A stretch of DNA of 64,000 bases from Anaerolineales bacterium (GCA_029210945.1 JARGGH010000015.1:1-64000); one strand, 5' to 3'; positions 33,899 to 42,410 are shown, counted from the stretch's first letter. Numbers and translations: made by a program. The notes: generated by a model from the sequence alone, not told the origin.

Positions 33899-35308
33899 AT
33901 GAAGAAACTTCTGAGCGATAGTCAACGCGAATATTCATTGCGCGCGGCCAGTTTTATGCTGACCCTTCTTGGAATGTGGTTCCTCTATCGCTTCAGCGCG
34001 AAAGAAGTCTTCTTGTTGGCGGATGGCGATCTGCAAAATTTTCGAACGCATGCCAGGACGGTGGGAGAATTCTTCGGTGATGTAGATCTAACGATCCAGC
34101 CCGAAGACCGCCTTAACTATTCAAAATCTGATCCGGTCGTCGATCAGATGACGCTCCAATTAGAGCGGGCGCAGGAGGTTAAGTTGCTGGTCGGGGGTAA
34201 AACCCGGCTGATCCGATCGGTCTCAAAGACACCCTCAAATATCCTGGCCGATGCAGGTATTCGCCTGTTCCCAGGTGACAGCACATGGGTGAACGGGGTT
34301 ATTCCCTCGCCAGCGGATGAGGCGCTAGAATCATCGCCTGATTTCATCCGGGTAGAGAGCGGTAAATCGTTCGAGGTTCTCGTCGATGGCGAGTTGCAGC
34401 GTCACCGTGCTTCGGGCGGCAGTGTGGGGCAGGCACTCCTGGAAGTGGGTTTGATCTTGTTTGAAGGAGACCGGGTCGAGCCGGATCTTGAGTCTCGCCT
34501 GGAACCGGGCATGCAGGTCACAATCAACCGCGCTCGTCCGGTTGTCATCTTACGAGGCGATAAACAATTCCCGATCCAATCGGCGGCCTCCGGCGTCGGG
34601 GAGATGATGATCGCTGCCGGATTTTCGATCTCCGGGTTGGATTACAGCGTCCCTGCACCTGAAGAGCCGATCCCGGCGGATGGGGTTGTGCGGGTCGTAC
34701 ATGTCGAAGAAGATGTGCTTGTCGAGCTTGAACCGCTGCCCTTCGAGACGGTCTACCAGCCTCTTGAAACGCTTGAGCTGGACACATTACAGGTTCAAAG
34801 CCCAGGCACGTTCGGGGTGATCGCCGAGCGGGTGCGCATCCGTTATGAGGATGGGAAAGAAGTAGATCGCACGCTAGAGGAAGCCGTGACCGTGGTCGAA
34901 CCCGAGCCGAGGGTGATCGGATACGGGACAAAGATTGTCGTCCGCTCGATGAATACCGGGTACGGGACGATTGAGTACTGGCGCGCAATCCCGGTCTACG
35001 CCACCTCTTATTCGCCATGCAGGCTCGGCGTGGACCGATGCGGGTTCGTCACCGCTGCGGGGACAGGTGTCGATCGAGGCACCATCGGGGTTATCCGCAG
35101 TTGGTTTAATCTCATGCGCGGCTGGTCAGTTTTTGTTCCCGGGTATGGCCCCGGCTCAATTCAGGATATCGGCGCTGGATTCTCGGACCGTGATTGGGTG
35201 GATCTGGGCTTTACAGATGAGGAATACGAAGCTTGGCATGACTGGACGACGCTTTACTTCCTGACCCCGGTTCCACCACTCGATCAAATTCCCTGGATTC
35301 TGCCATAG
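33899..35308 (+). CDS. G5/DUF348 wall protein with 3D-like C-terminal domain
   Basis: 469 residues from ATG 33899. A signal-anchor (about residues 16-35) is followed by three ubiquitin-like DUF348 repeats (about 40-270), a G5 domain (about 285-355; ERVRIRYEDGKEVDRTLEEA), and a C-terminal domain resembling the 3D barrel of Rpf-like/YabE/MltA-type muralytic proteins (SYSPCRLG, FVPGYGPGSIQDIGAG, WVDLGF). The second and third family Asp are kept, but the first, normally in a VDP-like motif, reads IGVIRSW, so catalysis is doubtful. It probably binds or remodels peptidoglycan and begins the envelope gene run. Confidence 0.82.
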   Translation: MKKLLSDSQREYSLRAASFMLTLLGMWFLYRFSAKEVFLLADGDLQNFRTHARTVGEFFGDVDLTIQPEDRLNYSKSDPVVDQMTLQLERAQEVKLLVGGKTRLIRSVSKTPSNILADAGIRLFPGDSTWVNGVIPSPADEALESSPDFIRVESGKSFEVLVDGELQRHRASGGSVGQALLEVGLILFEGDRVEPDLESRLEPGMQVTINRARPVVILRGDKQFPIQSAASGVGEMMIAAGFSISGLDYSVPAPEEPIPADGVVRVVHVEEDVLVELEPLPFETVYQPLETLELDTLQVQSPGTFGVIAERVRIRYEDGKEVDRTLEEAVTVVEPEPRVIGYGTKIVVRSMNTGYGTIEYWRAIPVYATSYSPCRLGVDRCGFVTAAGTGVDRGTIGVIRSWFNLMRGWSVFVPGYGPGSIQDIGAGFSDRDWVDLGFTDEEYEAWHDWTTLYFLTPVPPLDQIPWILP

Positions 35309-35338
35309 GCATCGCACTGATTGCTAGGATGGTTACGT

Positions 35339-35737
35339 ATGCATAATCACAGATTACGATTTCTGCACAGCTTGTTCTTTCTTGCGGTTGGTTTGATCGT
35401 CGGCTGCAGCCCTTCCGCCTCACCGGCGGTCATTGTTGAGCGCTATCTCGAAGCGATTGCCGACAAAGATGTCGTCGCAGCCGCAAATCTGTCCTGCCTG
35501 ACATGGGAAGAGGATGCCTACGCAGAGGCCTCTTCTTTTGAGACCGTGGAGGTCAGGCTGGAGGATGTCTCCTGCCAGGTTGATGAAGGTTCTGATGAAT
35601 ACCAACTGGTCACCTGCGGGGGCGAGATCGTCGCGAACTATGGTGGGGAGGATCAGAATATCCCGCTCGCTTCACGCGAGTTCTATGTGATCGAAGAAGG
35701 CGGTGCGTGGCGTATGTGCGGCTACTCAGCGCCGTAG
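35339..35737 (+). CDS. Small lipoprotein of unknown function
   Basis: 132 residues from ATG 35339. A signal peptide ends in a lipobox (LIVGC, Cys near residue 23). The mature part looks like a small NTF2/DUF4878-like domain: VIVERYLEAIADKDVVAAANLS is the typical first helix, then beta-strands ending REFYVIEEGGAWRMCGY. Four further cysteines could form two disulfides. It lies 30 nt after the wall-protein gene and 10 nt before the microprotein gene, whose ribosome site overlaps its stop codon, so it may belong to the acyl-transfer operon. Confidence 0.75.
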   Translation: MHNHRLRFLHSLFFLAVGLIVGCSPSASPAVIVERYLEAIADKDVVAAANLSCLTWEEDAYAEASSFETVEVRLEDVSCQVDEGSDEYQLVTCGGEIVANYGGEDQNIPLASREFYVIEEGGAWRMCGYSAP

Positions 35738-35747
35738 GAGCATTCGC

Positions 35748-35867
35748 TTGCTGAACCGTTTGCTTTCACGTGAGAATCTCTTCGTGCTGGTCCTCTGCCT
35801 GGCGATCATCCTTCTGATCATCATGACTGTGGATTCCACTCCACAGTGGATATATCAAAGTTTCTAA
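35748..35867 (+). CDS. 39-residue membrane microprotein, DltX-like
   Basis: A short gene starting with TTG 35748, with AGGAG 7 nt upstream (35736-35740), and stopping at 35865-35867, where TAATG couples it to the MBOAT gene. The peptide has a basic N-terminus (LNRLLSREN), one membrane helix (FVLVLCLAIILLIIM) and a short extracytoplasmic tail ending QWIYQSF. DltX, the small partner of the MBOAT DltB, has the same length, topology and C-terminal end (FIYxxF), in which the Tyr is thought to carry the acyl group during transfer. The match is I-Y-x-x-F at the very C-terminus. I infer a DltX-like role; homology by sequence alone is too short to prove. Confidence 0.75.
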   Translation: MLNRLLSRENLFVLVLCLAIILLIIMTVDSTPQWIYQSF

Positions 35868-37297
35868 TGGGCCTGACTCAGATCCTCGTGTTTCTGTTGA
35901 TCGCCATCGCGGTCGGGCTTTTATTAAAGCAAGAACGGCGTTCCTGGGCGATCTTCCTGGTCAGTCTTCTTTCAGTCTATCTCTTCCAACCGCTGGTTCC
36001 GCTGCGCGACTTCGGCTTCTGGTTTCCGACCGCTTCAATCTTGCTTACCGCTGGCACCTGGCTGGTCGTCCGTGGTGAGGATCAAAAGATTGAGCCAGAA
36101 GATATTATTGCCGGCGGACTATCAGTTCTGATTATTATTCTTGTCAGCATGAACCGGTTCGTTCCGCTTGAAATCGCGTGGCTGCCTGGATCCGTCCCTC
36201 CGCTTCTGTCGGTCCTCGTTTTCTTAAGCATTTTCACAGTTTTGGGGTGGGTCGTCTCTGTCAGGTATGAGATTCGACGTCTCGGAACATGGATCTATTT
36301 GTTTGGTTTGATTGGGATCTTCGTGGTGATCAAGACACAGCCGCTCATGCTCTGGTTGAGCGAGCTCCTCCGAGAAATGATAGGCCAGTCGACCGCTTTA
36401 GCCAGCACTCTGGATTTTAGCTGGCTGGGGTTTTCCTACATCTCTTTCCGCTTGCTCCACACGCTGCGTGATCGCCATTCCGGTCGCTTACCTGCCGTGT
36501 CACTGCGTGATTTTATGACCTATGTTCTTTTTTTCCCCGCCCTGGTCGCAGGTCCCATTGATCGAATTGAGCGATTCGTTCAGGATCTACAAACCAGCGA
36601 GGCTTTAGACGGTGAACAAATCGTCGCCGCTGGCAGGAGAATCCTGCTGGGACTGGTCAAGAAATTTGCCCTCGCAGACGGGCTGGCGCTGCTGGCCTTG
36701 AGCCCGACAACTGCGCCCGCCCTTCGTTCGGCAGGATGGGCCTGGGTTTTGTTGTATGGCTATAGCTTTCAGCTGTTTTTTGATTTCAGCGGATACACCG
36801 ATATCGCCATCGGAATGGGGATACTAACGGGGGTGACGCTGCCAGAAAATTTCGATCAGCCTTACCTGAAATCAAACATGACCACGTTCTGGAATTCATG
36901 GCATATGACCCTGGCGCGATGGTTCCGATCATACTTCTTCAATCCGCTTACGCGCGCCTTGCGCAGTGGGCTGCTTAGGAATTCTCCCGGTCTGATCGTC
37001 CTGATCGGTCAGTTCTCGACGATGCTTCTCATTGGTTTATGGCACGGCATCACCTGGAATTTTGCCCTCTGGGGACTCTGGCATGGGGTGGGGCTTTTCA
37101 TCCATAACCGCTGGGTAAATTATCTTCGCGCGCGGTCAGGCCCTGGTCTGATCACCAGCCTGCCAGAGGCTGCCACGCGCGGCCTGGGCACTCTAGTGAC
37201 TTTTCATTTTACGGCGCTCGGCTGGGTGTGGTTTGCACTGTCGGATTTCGAGATGTCTGTGAACGTGTTCCGCACTCTGTTCGGGATGACGGGTTAG
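35867..37297 (+). CDS. MBOAT-family membrane O-acyltransferase (DltB/AlgI-like)
   Basis: 476 residues from ATG 35867, which overlaps the microprotein stop. About eleven membrane segments. MBOAT hallmarks: the PGPIDR-like GPIDRIERF loop, FFDFSGYTDIAIG, the FWNSWHMTLARWF motif, and near residues 388-407 the LWHGITWNFALWGLWHG segment with the catalytic His. DltB and AlgI move acyl groups from a carrier outside or across the membrane onto envelope polymers (D-Ala on teichoic acids, acetyl on alginate). The gene is followed after 10 nt by an SGNH protein, the same partner type as DltD or AlgJ/X. The acceptor polymer here is unknown. Confidence 0.92.
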   Translation: MGLTQILVFLLIAIAVGLLLKQERRSWAIFLVSLLSVYLFQPLVPLRDFGFWFPTASILLTAGTWLVVRGEDQKIEPEDIIAGGLSVLIIILVSMNRFVPLEIAWLPGSVPPLLSVLVFLSIFTVLGWVVSVRYEIRRLGTWIYLFGLIGIFVVIKTQPLMLWLSELLREMIGQSTALASTLDFSWLGFSYISFRLLHTLRDRHSGRLPAVSLRDFMTYVLFFPALVAGPIDRIERFVQDLQTSEALDGEQIVAAGRRILLGLVKKFALADGLALLALSPTTAPALRSAGWAWVLLYGYSFQLFFDFSGYTDIAIGMGILTGVTLPENFDQPYLKSNMTTFWNSWHMTLARWFRSYFFNPLTRALRSGLLRNSPGLIVLIGQFSTMLLIGLWHGITWNFALWGLWHGVGLFIHNRWVNYLRARSGPGLITSLPEAATRGLGTLVTFHFTALGWVWFALSDFEMSVNVFRTLFGMTG

Positions 37298-37307
37298 GTA
37301 GACCTCC

Positions 37308-38444
37308 ATGGATCGTCATCCGGGTTGGATCTTTCTGAGAAATGTGATCATAAAGGCTGCAGGGTTATTTATTTTGCTGAACCTCGCCTACGCGTGGATC
37401 TATCCACGCGAAACGTTGGGGGCGGTCAGCGGTTACAATTTAATCTTTCCAGGGCGGGTCCGCTTTCCACACGGGGACGTTCCAGAAAAAGCCTTCAACA
37501 TAACGACATCAAACCTGCGAGCGATGTATGCCTCCCATGTGATTTCGGCCCCGGCCCCCGACGAGTTTCGTGTAGCCATAGTGGGGGACTCGTCTGTGTG
37601 GGGTTTTTTGCTGGAACCAGACCAGACCTTCACCGCTCGGCTGAACAACTCCGGTCTCGTGCACCCGGATGGGCGATCGATCCAGTTCTACAACCTGGGC
37701 TACCCGACGCTTTCGGTGACCAAAGACCTGTTGATTCTCGAGCGGGCGATCGAGTATCAACCCGATTTGATCCTGTGGTTTGTCACACTCGAATCGCTCC
37801 CGAAACACACGCAGCTGGAATCGCCAATCCTTCAATTGAACCCGGTCCAAGCCCGGGATCTGCTGGACCGTAATGGAATGACACTGCCGGAACAAGAGGA
37901 GCTTCTCAAACCGCCGACCTTCTGGGATCGGACGATTGTCGGGCACCGGGCGGAGCTCTCCGAACTCATCCGCCTCCAGCTATTTGGCTTCACATGGGCA
38001 GCGACGGGCGTTGACCACTATATACCCGAAACCTATAATGAGCGGATGGAGGATTTATCCTCGGAGGTTGAGTATAAAAATCTCCAGCCCGGTGGAATGG
38101 CAGCCGGAACCCTTGCGTTCGAAGCGATCGAAGCCGGGATGCGGATGGCGGGTGAGATCCCGGTCGTCGTAATCAACGAGCCGATCTTCATCAGCCAGGG
38201 TGAGAACAGTGAGATTCGCTATAACTTCTTCTATCCCCGTTGGGCTTATGATGAGTACCGCCTGCTGCTGCACGAGCGAGCGGAGCAAGACGGGTGGCAG
38301 ATTCTGGATCTCTGGGATGTGATCCCCCCGCACGAATTCACAGATAGCGCCATCCATTATTCGCCGGCCGGGGCTGATATCGTCGCCAGCAGGTTGGCTG
38401 ACTTTCTGGAAACAAGGTTTGATATTATGTCGTTGGTAGATTAG
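37308..38444 (+). CDS. Membrane-anchored SGNH hydrolase-like protein (DltD/AlgJ-like role)
   Basis: 378 residues. One N-terminal membrane anchor (about 14-30), then an extracytoplasmic SGNH fold. Block I is VAIVGDSSVWG with Ser near residue 94, the Gly/Asn region is FYNLGYPTLS, and the Asp/His pair is in TDSAIHYSPAG (near residues 345-349). All members of the triad are present. SGNH proteins such as DltD, AlgJ and AlgX work with MBOATs as transferases or esterases on envelope polymers. It lies 10 nt after the MBOAT gene with an AGGTAG-type ribosome site. Which of the two SGNH genes plays the DltD role is open. Confidence 0.85.
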   Translation: MDRHPGWIFLRNVIIKAAGLFILLNLAYAWIYPRETLGAVSGYNLIFPGRVRFPHGDVPEKAFNITTSNLRAMYASHVISAPAPDEFRVAIVGDSSVWGFLLEPDQTFTARLNNSGLVHPDGRSIQFYNLGYPTLSVTKDLLILERAIEYQPDLILWFVTLESLPKHTQLESPILQLNPVQARDLLDRNGMTLPEQEELLKPPTFWDRTIVGHRAELSELIRLQLFGFTWAATGVDHYIPETYNERMEDLSSEVEYKNLQPGGMAAGTLAFEAIEAGMRMAGEIPVVVINEPIFISQGENSEIRYNFFYPRWAYDEYRLLLHERAEQDGWQILDLWDVIPPHEFTDSAIHYSPAGADIVASRLADFLETRFDIMSLVD

Positions 38445-38464
38445 TCAGTTTGTTGAGGTTATAA

Positions 38465-39517
38465 ATGGTTTCCAAGCAAACATTGATAGCTGAAATTCGC
38501 GTGATCACTATTGTTCTGGTCATGTTCTCTGTATTGTTGATCAGTGCCTGCTCTCCACAATCACAGGACGCCATCCCTCCCGGAACAAGTACAGCCGGGC
38601 CAGTTTCTCAAGGGATCGTCACCGCCGATCCCGCACGGTCACAGGTGGCTGCGATGGACCAGGTAGATGAGGGTGTCACCCCAATTCCAGGATCAGGGGA
38701 GGTCCTCGAAGCGACAGGTGTCGTACCGGCGTCCGATGAAATCGGATCTGCCCGTCAGTCGGAAACGATCGATCCTGAAGATTGGAAAGATTTGCCGGTC
38801 ATCCCTGAGATCGGCGAACGGGCGAGGGAGATATTCCGGTCGGGCGTTGCGGCTGGAAACGATCCGCGGTCATTTGCAAAAGTGGGGGATTGCCAGAACG
38901 TCCCATCCATGTTTCTCTCAATCTTTGACTATCCTGGATACTACTCGCTCGGTGCTGAATACGATTACCTTCAGGAAACCATTGACTGGTACCAGGGCTC
39001 ATTTTCAAGAGAGAGTGAAGCCGTGCGCAGAGGTTTTAACGCAGCCTCAGTCGTCTCTCCTGTTTGGGCTGATCCGGAGGCCTGTGCGTCTGGCGAATCA
39101 CCGCTTGCATGCGAGATCCGGATCAATAATCCCAGCATAGCGATCATCAGTCTCGAGACCTGGTGGGCGGGAAATCCGGAAAATTATGAAAAGTACGTCC
39201 GCCAGATCATCGAAGGCTTGCTCGAGCATGAGATCCTCCCGATCGTTGCCACCAAGGCGGACAATCTGGAAGGAGACCATCAGATCAATATGATCCTGGT
39301 GAAACTGGCGATGGAGTACCAGATCCCGGTCTGGAATTTCTGGCGAGCAGTTCAACCACTACCCGGGAATGGGTTGCTGGAAGACCGCTTCCATCTCACA
39401 TTTGACGAGAACCATTTCGACGATCCGGAGGCGATGAAAGCGGCCTGGCCGTGGCGGAATTTGACCGCACTGCAGGTGCTCGACAAAATCCGCACCGAAC
39501 TGGTGCTCGAACAGTGA
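38465..39517 (+). CDS. SGNH-like lipoprotein with Cys at the nucleophile position
   Basis: 350 residues. Signal peptide with lipobox (LISAC, Cys near residue 29), a low-complexity linker to about residue 100, then a domain of about 250 residues. FAKVGDCQNV (near 137-146) occupies the place of the SGNH GDS block, with Cys instead of Ser. A DRFHLT near residues 306-311 gives the Asp-x-x-His of the fold, and INNPSIAIISLETWW resembles the strand before the Gly/Asn block. I take it as a second, variant SGNH protein of the acyl-transfer operon. Whether it is catalytic with Cys or only binds a ligand is unknown. Confidence 0.7.
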   Translation: MVSKQTLIAEIRVITIVLVMFSVLLISACSPQSQDAIPPGTSTAGPVSQGIVTADPARSQVAAMDQVDEGVTPIPGSGEVLEATGVVPASDEIGSARQSETIDPEDWKDLPVIPEIGERAREIFRSGVAAGNDPRSFAKVGDCQNVPSMFLSIFDYPGYYSLGAEYDYLQETIDWYQGSFSRESEAVRRGFNAASVVSPVWADPEACASGESPLACEIRINNPSIAIISLETWWAGNPENYEKYVRQIIEGLLEHEILPIVATKADNLEGDHQINMILVKLAMEYQIPVWNFWRAVQPLPGNGLLEDRFHLTFDENHFDDPEAMKAAWPWRNLTALQVLDKIRTELVLEQ

Positions 39518-39582
39518 GCGTAAGAGAATGAGCAACTTTTCCACCGAGAACCATGTATATAAGCAATCGGCCGGTGACCTAG

Positions 39583-39816
39583 ATGCAAACAGAGATTAAA
39601 GAATTCATCCAACGCGAGATCTTGAAGGATTCCGGCAGAGACATTGCAAGTGATGAGGCATTGATCTCAAGCGGGCTCATCGATTCGTTCAGCCTGGTAG
39701 ATATCGCACTATTCGTGGAAGAAAGTTACGGTGTTCGCATCGATGATGCCGAGCTCTCGACTGAGACGTTCGACACCCTCGCAGAGCTTGCTGCGCTTGT
39801 CGAACAGCGGCGATGA
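39583..39816 (+). CDS. Acyl carrier protein
   Basis: 77 residues, acidic and helical, with the phosphopantetheine attachment serine in GLIDSFSLVDIAL (Ser35) and the typical VEESYGVRIDDAEL helix II-III region. In this context it is the equivalent of DltC: it carries the activated acyl group made by the ligase encoded next and hands it to the MBOAT/microprotein pair. Its stop overlaps the ligase start (ATGA). A GGTGA ribosome site precedes the ATG. No phosphopantetheinyl transferase gene is in the window. Confidence 0.92.
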   Translation: MQTEIKEFIQREILKDSGRDIASDEALISSGLIDSFSLVDIALFVEESYGVRIDDAELSTETFDTLAELAALVEQRR

Positions 39817-41501
39817 CATCTCTCACCAGCAGCACGATCCCTGCTTTACTGAAGGAGCTGGAACACCAAGCCGCGGACGAAATCGCGATTGTGTTTCAAC
39901 AGAAAGACCAGGACAAGCTGCTTACCTACGCGGAACTCGTCCGACGTTCTGCGGTGTATTGCCGGGCTTTTGAACAGGCAGGAATTGCCTCCGGCGAACC
40001 TGTAATTATCATCCTCGATCATCGCCTCGAATTGATCTCCGCATTTTTTGGTGCCGTACTTCATGGTGCCGTGCCGGCGATCATGCCTTTCCTCACCGAG
40101 AAATTGTCCCCGGAGCGCTATCGAGAGTCACTGGGCTCGTTAATCGAGATCACGGAGCCCAGCGCATTAGTGACTTATCGCGATTTCCAGGACGAGATTG
40201 ACAAAATCGAGCTCTCCGGGTCTTCTCTGCGTTCGATCCTCTACGTTGAAGACCAGCCTGCAAGCGTTGAGTGGGATTGGACTGAAGCGGCTGGTCTGAA
40301 TAGCCAACCCGAAGACATTGTTCTGCTGCAGCACTCGTCAGGAACAACCGGTCTGCAGAAAGGCGTCGCCCTCTCTCACCAGGCGATCCTGAATCAATTG
40401 GAGGCCTATTCGTCGGCGCTCAACCTCACCGGGATGGACGTGATCGTCAGCTGGCTGCCTCTTTATCACGATATGGGCCTCATCGCCGGCTTTCTCCTGC
40501 CGATCCTGCTCCGGGTCAAGCTGGTTTTGATGTCGCCGTTCGAGTGGGTGCGGGCTCCCTATCGCTTGATGAGGGCGGTCTCTGAACATGGCGGGACCCT
40601 GACCTGGCTCCCGAACTTTGCGTACAATTTCTGCACAAAAAAGATTCGAGATCGTGACCTCGAAGGTGTAGACCTCTCCACCTGGCGAGCGGTGATTAAT
40701 TGTTCCGAGCCGATGCGCTGGGAGAGCCATGAGATGTTCCTCTCCCGGTTTGAATCCTATGGTTTGCAGGCCTCGGCGCTGGCGACATGCTACGCAATGG
40801 CGGAAAATGTGTTCGCGGTGACCCAGGGGGGCATCGAAGCACCGCTGCTCGTCGATGAGGTGAGACGCTCTTCATTATCCGGTGAACGTGCCGCCAGGCC
40901 AGGAAGCGCGGATGAGGATACCGTGAAGGTGCTCTCCGCGGGCCCACCGATCGCGAATACCGAAATCAGGGTCATCGACGACGAAGGGCGCCCGCTGCCA
41001 GAGAGGGCGATCGGGGAAATCGCTTTGCGCGGCGATTCGCTCCTGAGCGAATACTATAAGAGACCCGATCTCACGGCGAAGTCGGTTTCGAATGGCTGGT
41101 ATAAGACCGGAGATCTTGGCTACATGTACCGGGGTGAGCTTTTCATAACTGGCCGTGCAAAAGAACTGATCATCGTTGGAGGCAAGAATATTTACCCGCA
41201 GGATCTCGAAGCCATCGTCGATGAGATCCCGGGAGTGTATCCGGGCAGAGCGGTTGCGTTTGGTATTTTTAACGAGGCAATCGGAACCGAAGATGTGGCT
41301 GTTGTCGCCGAGCACGATGAAGACTCGCAAGCTGAGACAGATTTGATCGTCAGACAGATAAGAGCGGCAATTGCGACTGGGTCTGATGTGACGGCGCGTT
41401 ACATCCAGATTGTCGAACGTGGGTGGTTGATAAAAACCAGCAGCGGCAAGAATGCTCGCGCGGCAAACAAGGAGAAATTCTTACTTGAGTTTGGTACGTG
41501 A
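39813..41501 (+). CDS. Fatty-acyl-AMP-ligase-like adenylating enzyme
   Basis: 562 residues. ANL superfamily: the P-loop LLQHSSGTTGLQKGV (about residues 173-187), WLPLYHDMGLIAG and a NCSEPMRWES segment, both typical of FAAL/long-chain acyl-AMP ligases, YKTGDLGYMYRGELFITGRAKELIIVGGKNIYPQD (domain hinge), and a C-terminal KTSSGKNAR with the adenylating Lys. FAALs activate acids as acyl-AMP and load carrier proteins directly. DltA, the matching enzyme of the classic system, is of the amino-acid type, so the acyl group here is probably not D-alanine but a fatty or small organic acid. It overlaps the carrier gene by 4 nt. Confidence 0.9.
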   Translation: MTSLTSSTIPALLKELEHQAADEIAIVFQQKDQDKLLTYAELVRRSAVYCRAFEQAGIASGEPVIIILDHRLELISAFFGAVLHGAVPAIMPFLTEKLSPERYRESLGSLIEITEPSALVTYRDFQDEIDKIELSGSSLRSILYVEDQPASVEWDWTEAAGLNSQPEDIVLLQHSSGTTGLQKGVALSHQAILNQLEAYSSALNLTGMDVIVSWLPLYHDMGLIAGFLLPILLRVKLVLMSPFEWVRAPYRLMRAVSEHGGTLTWLPNFAYNFCTKKIRDRDLEGVDLSTWRAVINCSEPMRWESHEMFLSRFESYGLQASALATCYAMAENVFAVTQGGIEAPLLVDEVRRSSLSGERAARPGSADEDTVKVLSAGPPIANTEIRVIDDEGRPLPERAIGEIALRGDSLLSEYYKRPDLTAKSVSNGWYKTGDLGYMYRGELFITGRAKELIIVGGKNIYPQDLEAIVDEIPGVYPGRAVAFGIFNEAIGTEDVAVVAEHDEDSQAETDLIVRQIRAAIATGSDVTARYIQIVERGWLIKTSSGKNARAANKEKFLLEFGT

Positions 41502-41546
41502 GCGGGTGATTGTCTATGGATCTCCCTCCGCCTCAGGGCTTAATAG

Positions 41547-42410
41547 ATGTCTGGACCAGACGTGATGGATCCTCTTTCACCACTGCAGGCGCAATCGCTG
41601 CTCCATCGATACGGGGTGAGGCCGCGCAAGGCTCTGGGGCAGAACTTCCTGATCAGTGCTGCGGCGCGTGAAACTATCCTGGAAGCGGCCGAGATTCAGC
41701 CCGGCGATACCGTTCTTGAGATCGGACCGGGACTGGGCGCACTGACGGAGCGCATGGCGGAAGATGCGGCGAGGGTAATCGCAGTTGAGCTCGATGCATC
41801 GCTGCATGCCATCCTTCAGGACATGTTAGCCAATCTTGAAAATGTGACGCTCATCCAGGGTGATATTCTGAAGTTGAGGCCTGATGATTTAGGTCTTGAG
41901 CCAGGCTATGTCGTCGCAGCGAATATCCCCTACAACATCACATCGATGCTCATCCGGCATCTCATGGAATCGAAAACGCCTGCGTCCCGCGTCGTGCTCA
42001 CAATCCAGAAGGAAGTCGCCGAGCGGATAGTAGCCGGGCCCGGGGAGATGAGTCTCCTGGCGCTCAGCGTGCAGGTGTTCGGGAGGCCATCGATGTGGGC
42101 GAACATCCCCTCAGGAGCATTTTTTCCAGCGCCGAAGGTGGATTCAGCGGTGCTGCGAGTCGACATGTCTCCGCGATCGGTCCTCGAACTTGACGTGATC
42201 GACACACTCTTCACACTTGCACGCGCGGGCTTTGCACAGAAACGAAAACAACTGAAGAATTCCCTTGCGCATGGATTACCGATCGATAAAGCGGAGACGG
42301 AGACCTTATTAAAGTCTTGCGGTGTTGAGCCGAGTACACGAGCCCAGATGCTGGATGTGGAGACCTGGCTCCAACTGGCGCGCGTCTATAGACAAATTGA
42401 AAATGGATGA
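41547..42410 (+). CDS. rsmA: 16S rRNA adenine dimethyltransferase
   Basis: 287 residues (ATG 41565 is an alternative start). RsmA/KsgA methylates the two adjacent adenines of 16S rRNA helix 45 during late 30S assembly. Visible: ALGQNFLI (N-terminal motif), the SAM-binding VLEIGPGLGALTERM, VIAVELD, and the catalytic NIPYNITS, plus the C-terminal helical domain with FAQKRKQLKNSL. It lies 45 nt after the ligase gene on the same strand and ends 1 nt from the convergent glycosyltransferase gene. Confidence 0.96.
   Translation: MSGPDVMDPLSPLQAQSLLHRYGVRPRKALGQNFLISAAARETILEAAEIQPGDTVLEIGPGLGALTERMAEDAARVIAVELDASLHAILQDMLANLENVTLIQGDILKLRPDDLGLEPGYVVAANIPYNITSMLIRHLMESKTPASRVVLTIQKEVAERIVAGPGEMSLLALSVQVFGRPSMWANIPSGAFFPAPKVDSAVLRVDMSPRSVLELDVIDTLFTLARAGFAQKRKQLKNSLAHGLPIDKAETETLLKSCGVEPSTRAQMLDVETWLQLARVYRQIENG

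Noticed and set aside
39529-39600. A 23-codon frame before the acyl carrier gene
   Set aside because: No ribosome site of note and no protein-like character; it overlaps the carrier start in another frame.
35748-41501. Calling the MBOAT locus a true D-alanylation (dlt) operon
   Set aside because: The ligase has FAAL-like motifs rather than DltA-type ones, and the gene order and duplicated SGNH genes differ; I therefore use 'Dlt-like' only.
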